From Oscillatoria sp. HE19RPO (GTDB lineage: Bacteria > Cyanobacteriota > Cyanobacteriia > Cyanobacteriales > Laspinemataceae), in assembly GCF_024220515.1 (NCBI RefSeq), contig NZ_JAMXOT010000025.1:1-51894 (forward strand): DNA of 51,894 bases, given 5' to 3'. The notes beneath the pieces were generated by a model. The model searched no databases, was not told the origin of the DNA, and saw only the letters and a list, made by a program, of their open reading frames with translations. A program made the position numbers and the translations under genes. This document shows, one piece after another, positions 43,137 to 51,074 of the stretch. Within the stretch, counting starts at the first letter, position 1, and every line of letters begins with the position of its first letter.

Positions 43137-44317
43137 CACGATTTTAAGAGAGACTGCAACCCTTCCACAAGTCGCTCACAGTGAGCCTTTTCGTGAGTTG
43201 CCATCACCGTCACCCGAATCCGACTGGTTGGGACCGTCGGGGGACGCACAGCACCCACTAAAATACCGGCAGCTTTCAGTCCCTCTCCCACGGCTAAAAC
43301 CGTTTGAGCATCAGGGACTTGCAAACACAGAATCGGGGACTCTGAGGGCAGTAACCGCGATGCCACCGAGGGTACACTCTCTGCCAGCAACTGTTTAAGG
43401 TACTTGACATTTTGCCACAATTTCGCCCGTCGTTGCGGTTCCTGATTCACAATGGCGATCGCCCCTAACCCCGCTGCCGTATCTGCCGGGGAAAGTCCCG
43501 TGGTATAAATCCAACTCCCCGCCCGATTTCGCAAAAAATCAACTAACGCCGCACTTCCTGCCACATATCCCCCCAAACTCCCTAACGCCTTACTTAGAGT
43601 TCCCATCTGAATCAACCCGCGCCCCGTACATCCCAAATATTCCACCACCCCCGCACCCGTTTCTCCGAACACCCCAGTTCCATGCGCCTCATCCACTAAC
43701 AGCATACAGCCATAAGTTTCCGCTACCTCCAATATCTCCGGCAAAGCACATAAATCCCCATCCATACTAAACACCGTATCGGTCAAAATCAAACAGCGCC
43801 GATAAGCATTTCGATGGGATTCCAACAACAATTTCAACCCCTCCACATCCCCATGTTCATACTCTAAAACTGTCGCACCACTCAAAATTGCACCATTTTT
43901 CAAACTCGCATGATTATATTGGTCCGACAGAATTAAATCCCGCTTTCCCACCAAAGCCGAAATCGCCCCCAAATTCGCTAAATAACCCGAACTAAACACA
44001 ATCGCATCCTCCGTTTGTTTCAGGGATGCCACTGCCCGTTCCAACTCCCCATGAATCGGACGATGCCCCGTAATCAACCGCGAACCCGTCGCCCCCGTCC
44101 CATACAATTGAGTTGCTTCTATTGACCCAGCAATCACCCGACTATCCCCCGCCAAACCCAGATAATCATTACTCGCAAAATTAATCAACTCTTGCCCATC
44201 TATCCGGACAACCGCACCCGGAAGACCCCTAATTTCTTGCACCGAACGATACCAATTCGCCCGATGAATCGTCCTGAGCGATTCTTCTATCCAACCATAA
44301 GGATTTGTTGACATCAT
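43136..44317 (-). CDS. bioF: 8-amino-7-oxononanoate synthase
   Basis: A PLP enzyme that condenses pimeloyl-ACP/CoA with alanine in biotin synthesis. The 393-residue protein has the fold-type I motifs [45 protein letters not shown] (aspartate/His stacking region), [22 protein letters not shown] and the Schiff-base Lys in [14 protein letters not shown]. The close family members (KBL, serine palmitoyltransferase) are less likely because of the biotin context (bioB and bioY at 21-23 kb). The second Met of MMSTNPYGW is equally possible. It is followed by a coupled TPR gene. Confidence 0.93.
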   Translation of the reverse strand: MMSTNPYGWIEESLRTIHRANWYRSVQEIRGLPGAVVRIDGQELINFASNDYLGLAGDSRVIAGSIEATQLYGTGATGSRLITGHRPIHGELERAVASLKQTEDAIVFSSGYLANLGAISALVGKRDLILSDQYNHASLKNGAILSGATVLEYEHGDVEGLKLLLESHRNAYRRCLILTDTVFSMDGDLCALPEILEVAETYGCMLLVDEAHGTGVFGETGAGVVEYLGCTGRGLIQMGTLSKALGSLGGYVAGSAALVDFLRNRAGSWIYTTGLSPADTAAGLGAIAIVNQEPQRRAKLWQNVKYLKQLLAESVPSVASRLLPSESPILCLQVPDAQTVLAVGEGLKAAGILVGAVRPPTVPTSRIRVTVMATHEKAHCERLVEGLQSLLKS

Positions 44318-44352
44318 TCATCCAATTCAAACAACAATACACCCCCACAACC

Positions 44353-44480
44353 CTCGTTCCTAGGCAGAGCCTAGGAATGCCCAATTGGAGGCTCTGCCTC
44401 CTCCCAAAAACCCCAAAACCCGCCCCCAATTCTCGTTCCTAGGCTCTGCCTAGGAATGCTCAATTGGAGGCTCTGCCTCC
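44353..44480. repeat. Two ~50-bp hairpin repeats with an inverted loop
   Basis: Copies at 44353-44402 and 44432-44480, 79 bp apart, share CTCGTTCCTAGG...CCTAGGAATGC...CAATTGGAGGCTCTGCCTCC. They differ in the first hairpin: copy 1 has CCTAGG-CAGAG-CCTAGG and copy 2 has CCTAGG-CTCTG-CCTAGG, exactly the reverse complement, while the second hairpin (GGAGG-CTCTG-CCTCC) is unchanged. Part of the ~180-bp spacer before bioF. Confidence 0.85.
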
Positions 44481-44501
44481 TGTTTCATTCATCCAAATTA
44501 A

Positions 44502-44741
44502 CTACAACCCATTACCCTCTCCCGGTTCATCCGGTGGAGATTGCTGTTCCGCCTTCCCCGCCTTCCCCCGTTCCGGATAAACTCTATCCACTAACCCCAT
44601 TTCAAACGCCACATCCGGCAATTGTCCCACCGGATAAAGTCCTGGATACAAGACACCCGTGCTAGTGAAACAAGGCTGCTTCAGTTCAACAATCTCAGTA
44701 GCCGCAAAAATATCCCGAGACATTCGCCGTTCAATTCCCAT
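44502..44741 (-). CDS. Small hypothetical protein
   Basis: The 79-residue frame starts MGIERRMSRDIFAATEIV; GGGGAG sits 7 nt before the ATG at 44741, which makes it the preferred start over the upstream Met at 44756. The middle has TSTGVLYPGLYPVGQLPDV; the C-terminus is Pro/Glu/Gly-rich and hydrophilic. No family is recognised. It lies between bioF and the toxin-antitoxin pair on the same strand. Confidence 0.5.
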   Translation of the reverse strand: MGIERRMSRDIFAATEIVELKQPCFTSTGVLYPGLYPVGQLPDVAFEMGLVDRVYPERGKAGKAEQQSPPDEPGEGNGL

Positions 44742-44868
44742 CAATTTTCTCCCCAATTTATAGAAAAAATTAACTATTTATGACAGTTAGATTTAAGAGC
44801 AATCTACTCCTTAAAATCCTTCAGAGTCCTGTCGTAATCAATAGCCTGCATCCTCCTATCAGCGCAGC

Positions 44869-45351
44869 TTACTCACCAGCCGTCGCCAGCACCTCCCGAT
44901 AAAGCTTTGGACTAATCCTTTTCCCACCGGCAATCAGAGCATCTAATAATTCTTTCACATTTAGAATCAATCCCCTATCTTTGGCAAATAACAGTGTGCC
45001 GATTGTCCCTGTTACCGGGATATCACGAGACTGCGCCACTCGTCGCCCATCTAAATCATCAATTAAAACCCAGGTAACATCCAATTCCTCAGCCAGAATA
45101 ATTGCAGCAGCCTCTCCTAAATCAATACCTGTTGATGCTTGTAGGGCAGAGATTTTATGAGAATCCCTGACAGAACGTACCTCAATCCAATCCACTAAAG
45201 GCACTTGAGTGGCGGCTGGATGCGTACCTGTGGTTAGTTCATCATACACTTCTTGCGGAATAATGATTTTCCCAAACAAATCAGGCAGTAAATTTAACCG
45301 TCCAATTTTCGCTAATTCACTGAGGGGGGTTGTATTTGAAACCACTATCAT
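44869..45351 (-). CDS. DUF3368 PIN-like toxin
   Basis: This 160-residue protein has the PIN-type VSNTTPLSELAKIG start with the first acidic/Asn position. A central helix follows, then DLGEAAAIILAEELDVTWVLIDDLDGRRVA with conserved acidic residues, and a TGTIGTLLFAKDRGLI block. DUF3368 proteins are predicted RNases that pair with UPF0175 antitoxins. Its ATG overlaps the TGA of the UPF0175 gene (ATGA, 4 nt), the usual toxin-antitoxin arrangement. The Thr at the second position of the start motif (SNTT rather than SNSS/DAS) is within family variation. Confidence 0.88.
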   Translation of the reverse strand: MIVVSNTTPLSELAKIGRLNLLPDLFGKIIIPQEVYDELTTGTHPAATQVPLVDWIEVRSVRDSHKISALQASTGIDLGEAAAIILAEELDVTWVLIDDLDGRRVAQSRDIPVTGTIGTLLFAKDRGLILNVKELLDALIAGGKRISPKLYREVLATAGE

Positions 45352-45644
45352 TTCTGTTCCTGCTCAAAACTCCGCTTGAGTGCCTCAACTTCACGTTCCA
45401 ACTCCTCCCTGGTTTGCATTGGAAATGGAGAAATATCATACAAACTCATCAACTCAATCACCTCCAAACGAGGAATTCCCAGAAGTCTGGCAGCACGTCC
45501 ACTACTGATATCCGCGTGTTTGAGGAGAGTCATTACATAGGCTTCTTTGGCTTTACGTTCGGCTTCTACCCGGTGAATTTCCGGTAATTCTGGCAGGATT
45601 TCCAAGGTGAATTTGACCTCGGTTTTAGGATGGGGGTTCTCCAT
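45348..45644 (-). CDS. UPF0175-family antitoxin
   Basis: This 98-residue protein carries the UPF0175 helix-turn-helix-like core (AYVMTLLKHADISSGRAARLLGIPRLEVIELMSLYDISPF) after an N-terminal beta strand (VKFTLEILPEL). The last part is coiled-coil-like (EELEREVEALKRSFEQEQK) and probably binds the toxin. It starts at 45644 and lies immediately upstream of its cognate toxin gene, so it is translated first. Confidence 0.9.
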   Translation of the reverse strand: MENPHPKTEVKFTLEILPELPEIHRVEAERKAKEAYVMTLLKHADISSGRAARLLGIPRLEVIELMSLYDISPFPMQTREELEREVEALKRSFEQEQK

Positions 45645-45667
45645 AAGTTGAACATCTCCTCAATGGG

Positions 45668-46057
45668 CTAAGGTTCTTCTAAAACATTATAAATCAGTTC
45701 AGCCGCCAGTTCTAACATATCCCGTTTCGTGAGTGCCTCCAAATCCACCGTGGCGATCGCTCTCACATCCTGGGGCGATCGCACAGCCGGTGCAGCAAAC
45801 GCGCGTTTCTGAGATTTACCACCCTCCGGCAACGCCCAAGAATCGTAGAATGAATCGATCGCCTGACCATACACTGCCGCTAATGCCGGTAATTCCCGTT
45901 CCGCATCCACCTTGCGCTTGCCATTTTCAATCGAGGACATCGCTTGTTGGCTGAGACTCACCCCATAGCGAATCTCTAGCTGTTCGATCACCTGTTCCTG
46001 AGTCAACCCGAGAGACTCGCGGGTAGCCTTGAGACGCTTGCCGAGGGAGAAGGCCAT
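45668..46057 (-). CDS. XRE-family HTH regulator, paralogue A
   Basis: The 129-residue protein has an N-terminal HTH_XRE (LGKRLKATRESLGLTQEQVIEQL...LSQQAMSSIENGKRKVDAERELPALAAVYG) and a short variable C-terminus. The first ~78 residues are about 75% identical to paralogue B at 46177. It starts at 46057; the palindrome TGTAAACTACA (46070-46080) lies directly upstream, probably its operator. Its gene ends 24 bp before the UPF0175 gene, so it may belong to the same transcript and regulate the toxin pair. Confidence 0.9.
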   Translation of the reverse strand: MAFSLGKRLKATRESLGLTQEQVIEQLEIRYGVSLSQQAMSSIENGKRKVDAERELPALAAVYGQAIDSFYDSWALPEGGKSQKRAFAAPAVRSPQDVRAIATVDLEALTKRDMLELAAELIYNVLEEP

Positions 46058-46069
46058 ATCAGAAAATCA

Positions 46070-46080
46070 TGTAAACTACA
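46070..46080. promoter_or_regulatory. Candidate operator of XRE paralogue A
   Basis: TGTA-AAC-TACA inverted repeat, 12 bp upstream of the start codon, embedded in a sequence resembling the upstream of paralogue B (ACATGA-TTTT--TGATA). Confidence 0.45.
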
Positions 46081-46176
46081 CGAAAGTCTTACATTCTCCA
46101 GAGTCCCGGGAGTATCCGATAAAACTGTGCAATTCCAATAATCATGTATGGCCCCCGGAGGAGCCACTCAGAACCG

Positions 46177-46518
46177 CTACGAATTGAGGAAAACTTGATG
46201 CAGGAGGGCGATCGCCAAATGAAATTTCTCCTCCGGGGTCAGAGACTGTAAATCACCCCCAGACACCGAGGGAGCCTCCACTACTGCGGGGAGAGTCCAG
46301 GACTGGTAAAACGAATCGATCGCCTGACCATATACTGCCGCTAATGCCGGTAATTCCCGTTCCGCATCAATCTTCCGCTTCCCATGTTCAATACAGGAGA
46401 GCGCCTGTTGACTCATCGTGACACCATAGCAGTCTTTAAGCTGTTCGATAACCTGTTCCTGAGTTAAACCAAGTCGTTGCCGGGTGGCACGCAGCCGATG
46501 ACCGAGGGAAAACTCCAT
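46177..46518 (-). CDS. XRE-family HTH regulator, paralogue B
   Basis: About 113 residues from ATG 46518 (MEFSLGHRLRATRQ); the frame is open to 46530 through a TTG. The HTH_XRE domain (GLTQEQVIEQLKDCYGVTMSQQALSCIEHGKRKIDAERE) is followed by a linker and a C-terminal helix (PEEKFHLAIALLHQVFL). It is a tandem paralogue of the regulator at 45668. TGTATTTACA (46538-46547) lies directly upstream. There is no clear ribosome-binding site. Confidence 0.88.
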   Translation of the reverse strand: MEFSLGHRLRATRQRLGLTQEQVIEQLKDCYGVTMSQQALSCIEHGKRKIDAERELPALAAVYGQAIDSFYQSWTLPAVVEAPSVSGGDLQSLTPEEKFHLAIALLHQVFLNS

Positions 46519-46537
46519 GTAATTTATCAAAAATTCA

Positions 46538-46547
46538 TGTATTTACA
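46538..46547. promoter_or_regulatory. Candidate operator of XRE paralogue B
   Basis: TGTA-TT-TACA inverted repeat ~20 bp upstream of paralogue B; similar to the site before paralogue A but with a 2-nt rather than 3-nt spacer. The rest of the spacer to 46855 shows no gene. Confidence 0.45.
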
Positions 46548-46855
46548 CGAATATTATATATTTCTGCCAGAGAAAATTCAAGGGTTTTCCCAAATATTAG
46601 AAAATCAAATTGACTTAGGATATTGAGATAAAGAGGGGGAGTTTCCTAGAGCAAACAGAGGACCGCCCGGGTTGAAAAAGGGAAGTGGGTCCAGAGGGCA
46701 ATGGGAGTCAACCTCATCCCGCTTGAACGAACTTTCTGGATAAGTAAGCCCGGAAAATTACCATCGCAGAGGTTGTGGCTTATCGAACATTGACCCGTCT
46801 GAATGGGGTAAAATAGAAGCAATAAATGCTGCCCCTAGTGAAGCAATAGGAGACG

Positions 46856-47212
46856 ATGATGCAACTCGAAGATTACTTCAACTTTTTGGCTCCGAATGAT
46901 ATCCGGCTGAAAGGCTCACGGATTGGAATAGAAACAATTTTATACGACTATATTTATCGCGATCGCACCCCGGAAGAAATCGCCAAAATTTACACATCCC
47001 TGACTTTAGAACAAGTTTATGCCACCATTTTGTATTATTTACATAATCAAGAATCTGTCAGTCAATATATAGCCGATTGGCTGGAGTGGGGACATCAGCA
47101 ACGACAAGCCCAAGCCCGGAACCCCCATCCCGCAGCAGCCCGACTCCAGAAACTCCGAGAACAACAAAAAGCCGAGAAAAAGGGTTATGAACCTCAAGTA
47201 TCTCATGGATGA
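46856..47212 (+). CDS. DUF433-domain antitoxin
   Basis: This 118-residue protein fits DUF433: DIRLKGSRIGIETILYDYIYRDRTPEEIAKIYTSLTLEQVYATILYYLHNQ, a MerR-like HTH core with an N-terminal strand. The long Gln/Ala/Arg-rich C-terminal helix probably binds the toxin. DUF433 proteins are usually paired with DUF5615 PIN-like toxins, and one follows here with a 26-nt overlap. AGGAG lies 6 nt before the second of two adjacent ATGs (46859), which may be the true start. Confidence 0.9.
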   Translation: MMQLEDYFNFLAPNDIRLKGSRIGIETILYDYIYRDRTPEEIAKIYTSLTLEQVYATILYYLHNQESVSQYIADWLEWGHQQRQAQARNPHPAAARLQKLREQQKAEKKGYEPQVSHG

Positions 47213-47555
47213 AAATGTCGATCCGGTTTATGCAGCACAATTGCGACGCCAGCGATCGGATCTCATCGTTTGGACTGTAGGAGAACCGAATACTCCCAAC
47301 AGAGGTACATTAGATCCAGAGATTTTGTGATGGTGTGAAAAACAGGGTTTTATTTTAGTCACAAATAACCGCCGTTCCATGCCGGTTCATTTAAGAGATC
47401 ACCTTGCCGATGGCGGTCATATTCCGGGTATTTTTATCCTAAATCCTACCCTAAGCATCGGGAACACGATTGAAGAGTTAATATTGATTGCCGAAGGGTC
47501 ATTGGAGGATGAATATCGTAACCAAATTATTCACCTACCCCTCGTTGGAATATAG
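47187..47555 (+). pseudogene. DUF5615-like PIN-family toxin with in-frame stop
   Basis: This frame overlaps the DUF433 gene by 26 nt and reads MNLKYLMDENVDPVYAAQL, IVWTVGEP, then TLDPEIL-stop-WCEKQGFILVTNNRRSMPVHL, GGHIPGIFILNP, and ends at TAG 47553-47555. The single TGA is at codon 48 (47328-47330). Everything else is intact, including the DEN acidic start and VTNN/RRSMP blocks of the family. One substitution (for example CGA or TGG to TGA) would explain it. Without readthrough the toxin is dead while its antitoxin remains. Confidence 0.88.
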
Positions 47556-48174
47556 CAGTCTGAATCCCAGTTGATTGACAACCCAGATCGGCACATCCTC
47601 CAGCCAAAAACCAAGGGCTGCATTTTGTCTTAGAACCCGGGTACAGTCTGAAATTCAGAAGTCCAGAAGCCGGGTTTCTGACCCCGATTGCGGCAGATTG
47701 TCATCAATTTTTGACAGAAACCCGGTTTCTCAGTTTTGTACCAGAGCCCCTAAGTGGTTTTCAGTTTTGCAAACACCCATTCCTGAGTGCAATCAAGTCG
47801 TTTCGCGATCGCACCCCCTGACATAGAGGATAGTTGATGATAGATATCAGAAAAATGGGTGTTCACCGGAAGAAATGATAAATTTTGTAAAGAGAGGTTG
47901 AAAACTCCGCTCAAATACTCAATAATTAGATTGACTTCTAATAATCAGGTAAAATTGGGAGGCAATACAGAGAATAGAGGGACTCCCAAGAGCGGGGTTT
48001 TTGAAAGCAGACGGGATACCAGCGTTTTATAGCTGGGTTCATGGCTAACATAGGCGATCGGCTGCTTATCATTCTTGTCGGAGGCGGAAATCTACGAAAA
48101 ATGTGGACTCCGCGCCCCTAAACCCCGGTATAGCCAAGAAATTAAGCGTGTCTTCTGACGAAGGATTTTCTGCA
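47556..48174. other. 619-bp spacer with CCGGGTTTCT repeats
   Basis: No convincing gene is present. Two opposed copies of the GAAACCCGGTTTC type repeat (AGCCGGGTTTCTGA near 47662; CAGAAACCCGGTTTCTC near 47720) bound a ~50-bp segment. The open frames on both strands lack binding sites or recognisable products. Confidence 0.5.
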
Positions 48175-48423
48175 ATGAATACAAACAACCCAAACCAAGG
48201 GAATAATCACAGCCATCAACCCCGATCGCCGGAAAATATAGCGCAAGAGGTTGAAAAAGACCAATCGTATTACGATCTCTATGAAGATGAAGAAGACTTG
48301 CTACCCTATCCCCCAGGCGAAGCTTACGATGCCTATTGCGAAAATCCCACATATAATAATGCCATAGAGGCAGCAGAAGAAATTTGGGGGATTCCCGATC
48401 CGAGGCTAATTGGCTTAGATTAA
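48175..48423 (+). CDS. Small acidic protein of unknown function
   Basis: 82 residues starting MNTNNPNQGNNHSH. It is very acidic and aromatic in the middle (VEKDQSYYDLYEDEEDLLPYPPG) and ends EEIWGIPDPRLIGLD. GAAGGA lies upstream of ATG 48175. The frame opens at 48103, but the upstream residues look non-coding. No family is recognised. Confidence 0.5.
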   Translation: MNTNNPNQGNNHSHQPRSPENIAQEVEKDQSYYDLYEDEEDLLPYPPGEAYDAYCENPTYNNAIEAAEEIWGIPDPRLIGLD

Positions 48424-48649
48424 ACCCCGTCACTAACGAGAGGAAAATTGTAAACTCCCGTAGCCAACATCCAGGAATAGTGAGCATTACAGGACTTTAA
48501 CAAAGCTCTAAGGCTTGTAACCTGGGTACTGTGTAAAGCGCGCGCTTGTCCTTGGCAATCGGTTTCGCTAGACATATTTACTTGACATTTTGCTCGCTTT
48601 CTTAATGACCAATTCATTTAAACTCGCTCCATTCAAAATATAAAGGAAC

Positions 48650-48871
48650 ATGAACATCACCCTCTCAGCTACTTTTCCCAATCAATCTTCATTACAAGAT
48701 TTTGTAAACAGGCTTAAATTTAACTTTTCTGATTATAAATTTACCGAAAATATTGATTCATATGACCAAGGGGATGAGATTATTTTAGAAATAAAAAACG
48801 TGCCGAAAGAATTAGAAAAGAACATTCAAGAGATTGTGATGAACTGTGGAGGCAGGAATAGGGTCGGATAA
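48650..48871 (+). CDS. Small hypothetical protein
   Basis: 73 residues (MNITLSATFPNQSSLQDFVNRLKF...). Alternating beta/alpha pattern and a Cys-Gly-Gly end. AAGGA lies a few bases before ATG 48650. No family is recognised; it precedes the VWA gene by ~150 bp on the same strand. Confidence 0.55.
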   Translation: MNITLSATFPNQSSLQDFVNRLKFNFSDYKFTENIDSYDQGDEIILEIKNVPKELEKNIQEIVMNCGGRNRVG

Positions 48872-49025
48872 ATTACATCTAGCTTTTTAAGCATAGTCCA
48901 GTTATCGCTGACGAACGGAATACCCTTTTTGAGAGCCTGCGGCCCAACCAATCACCGAGGGTTTTCCTAATCGATATACATGGCTCCAGTAAACTATTTG
49001 ATAAGACCTACCGTAAACTTAAATT

Positions 49026-50243
49026 ATGTTTGATGTAGAACTAGCCTGGAATAAACCCGCCAAAACTTGGAATCAATCGACTGATCATGTATTAAGGGTA
49101 CAAATTCGTCCCCAATCGAATACAGTAGGATTGCCCTTAAGGATGGCGATCGCCTTAGATACTAGCAGTTCCATGCAAGGGGAAAAACTAACAGCAGCCA
49201 AAGAAACCTGCTGTTCTGTTGTGGCTCAATTGCGCAAGATAGATCGCCTAGAGTTGGCTAGTTTCTCGACTCAAGTACAGCCTCTGCTCAAATCTCTTGC
49301 TGGGGGTTCAGAAGCCTTAGATGCTGCAAATACAGCCATCACGAAGCTGCAAGCGTCTGGCGTCACTCGTACAGATATGGCATTAGAGTGGATCCAGAAG
49401 ACTTTACCAGAGGAAAAAGGCGTTGTTCGTGTAGGAATTTTGATTACCGATGGTCACGCCACAACTTCTCAAGGAGCTATTCTCAGTGATGTGACTGCCT
49501 TGCTGGATCAATCTGCTGAACTGAGCAAATCAGGGATTTTAATTTATCCAGTAGGTTTGGGAAATGCGAGTAACTTTAACAACGTCTTTCTGATTGATTT
49601 AGGTAATCGAGGACAAGGGGAGTTTATCTATGCCGAAACTCCATCAGAACTCCAGCCTAAGTTAAGAGAAAGGCTAACCGCAAGCCAAGCGATCGCCATT
49701 GATGATGCCCAGATTCAATTTACTCCCAAATCTGAAGTTACCCTCAAAGCCTTCTGTCGATTCAGACCTGATTACTTGCCATTAGAAGAAACAGCCAAGG
49801 GAAGGCTAAATATTGGCGTGATTCGGACCGATACTCCAACGGATATACTGGTCAAAGTGGAAATCCCCAAATTAGGTGTCGGGGAATCTTTAGGTAGCCG
49901 TGAGTTGCTGCAAGTTGAGTTAACCGCTACCAATTTATCTAAGGTCAGTGGAAAAGCCTCTATTCTTTACACTAAATCGGCCACAGAAGCGGAACAGCTT
50001 AACAATGATGTAGACAACAACCGCAAGCTTTGGGAAATTAAGGAGAATATGAACAGCTTGATTCGAGAAAACGATCCCAAACGGACGAGGCAGTTATTGG
50101 ATCGACTAGAAATAGATACCTTACAAGATGGGTTAAGCGAACTGGCGGAACAAGTTGCTCAATTAAAAAACGACCTGGAAAAAACTGGTAAAGTGGATGA
50201 AGGTCGCAAGACGAGAGCTTGGGAAAACGTCCAAAAATCGTAA
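49026..50243 (+). CDS. von Willebrand factor A domain protein of a VWA-PP2C-kinase triad
   Basis: The 405-residue protein has a VWA domain from about residue 38. The MIDAS motif is DTSSSM (Asp45-x-Ser47-x-Ser49). The Thr-containing loop is VTRTDMALEW and the third-site strand is RVGILITDGHAT. The C-terminal half has beta-rich segments and a helical tail (LLDRLEIDTLQDGLSELAEQVAQL). No signal peptide. No ribosome-binding site is seen before ATG 49026. It is followed by a PP2C phosphatase gene after 21 nt and then a kinase. The gene order VWA-PP2C-STK is that of TerY-phosphorylation-type triads described by comparative genomics. Confidence 0.9.
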   Translation: MFDVELAWNKPAKTWNQSTDHVLRVQIRPQSNTVGLPLRMAIALDTSSSMQGEKLTAAKETCCSVVAQLRKIDRLELASFSTQVQPLLKSLAGGSEALDAANTAITKLQASGVTRTDMALEWIQKTLPEEKGVVRVGILITDGHATTSQGAILSDVTALLDQSAELSKSGILIYPVGLGNASNFNNVFLIDLGNRGQGEFIYAETPSELQPKLRERLTASQAIAIDDAQIQFTPKSEVTLKAFCRFRPDYLPLEETAKGRLNIGVIRTDTPTDILVKVEIPKLGVGESLGSRELLQVELTATNLSKVSGKASILYTKSATEAEQLNNDVDNNRKLWEIKENMNSLIRENDPKRTRQLLDRLEIDTLQDGLSELAEQVAQLKNDLEKTGKVDEGRKTRAWENVQKS

Positions 50244-50264
50244 TAGCAGACATAGTAATTAAAG

Positions 50265-51074
50265 ATGTCAGATAAGCAAGTGAGCCAGCTAAGGTTGGTT
50301 TATGATCAGAAAACCAACAAGGGCCAAGTACGAAAAGTTAACGAAGACGCTAAGTTTGTCAAGCCTTGGCCCGATAAATCAGCGCTTTTAGCCGTTGTTG
50401 CTGATGGAATGGGGGGACAACGAGGAGGGAAAGAGGCGGCTAAAATTGCCATTGATACTTTCAAAGAACTATTAAAGCAGCCTTTACCTGCAACACCAGA
50501 AGAACGCTATCATTTCCTCTTGCAGGGTTTTCATGCTGCTGACCAAGCAATTCGAGAGCAAGCATCGCAAGACTTTGGCTTGATGAAAATGGGGGCGACA
50601 GTTGTGGCCGCTATTATTACACAGAGTGAATGTTTACATCTGTATGCTGGAGACTGTCGTTTCTATCATTTTAGTGGTGATACTTCCCCTTATGTAACAT
50701 CGGACCATACACCCATCAGCGTCCTCTTGAAACTAGGCGAAATTACTCCGGAAGAATCGGTTAATCACCCTATGCGTTCTGTTGTCATGTCCTGTTTAGG
50801 CGGTGGGGAAAAAGCTAAATTATCAGTTGACCCTAAATGGAATGATCCTAACTCCCCTGTTCTTCGAGAATTGCATCCTGGGGATGTGTTAGTTTTATGC
50901 AGTGACGGCTTGCATGGAGAAATGAGTGATTCTGAGTTGCAAGATTTTGTTAAAATTTCTAAAAAATCTCCAGCACAGCTAACCCAAAGTTGTGTAGATT
51001 ACGCATTGAAACAAGGAGGTAAAGATAACATCAGTATGGTTGCTATTGTAGTTCAGGAGGAAGATAAATTATGA
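50265..51074 (+). CDS. PP2C-type Ser/Thr protein phosphatase
   Basis: This 269-residue PPM-family metallophosphatase has RKVNEDAKFV, the metal-binding ADGMGGQRGG, MGATVVAAIIT, YAGDCRFY, TSDHTPISVL, VLVLCSDGLHGEMSD and the final metal Asp in GGKDNISMVAIV. It would remove phosphates placed by the kinase that follows. Its TGA overlaps the kinase ATG (ATGA, 4 nt), so the two are translationally coupled. Confidence 0.95.
   Translation: MSDKQVSQLRLVYDQKTNKGQVRKVNEDAKFVKPWPDKSALLAVVADGMGGQRGGKEAAKIAIDTFKELLKQPLPATPEERYHFLLQGFHAADQAIREQASQDFGLMKMGATVVAAIITQSECLHLYAGDCRFYHFSGDTSPYVTSDHTPISVLLKLGEITPEESVNHPMRSVVMSCLGGGEKAKLSVDPKWNDPNSPVLRELHPGDVLVLCSDGLHGEMSDSELQDFVKISKKSPAQLTQSCVDYALKQGGKDNISMVAIVVQEEDKL

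Noticed and set aside
47575-47826. 83-residue plus-strand open frame
   Set aside because: It spans the CCGGGTTTCT repeats, with no binding site and no family similarity.
48092-48487. 131-residue minus-strand open frame
   Set aside because: Antisense to the better supported small acidic gene at 48175-48423.
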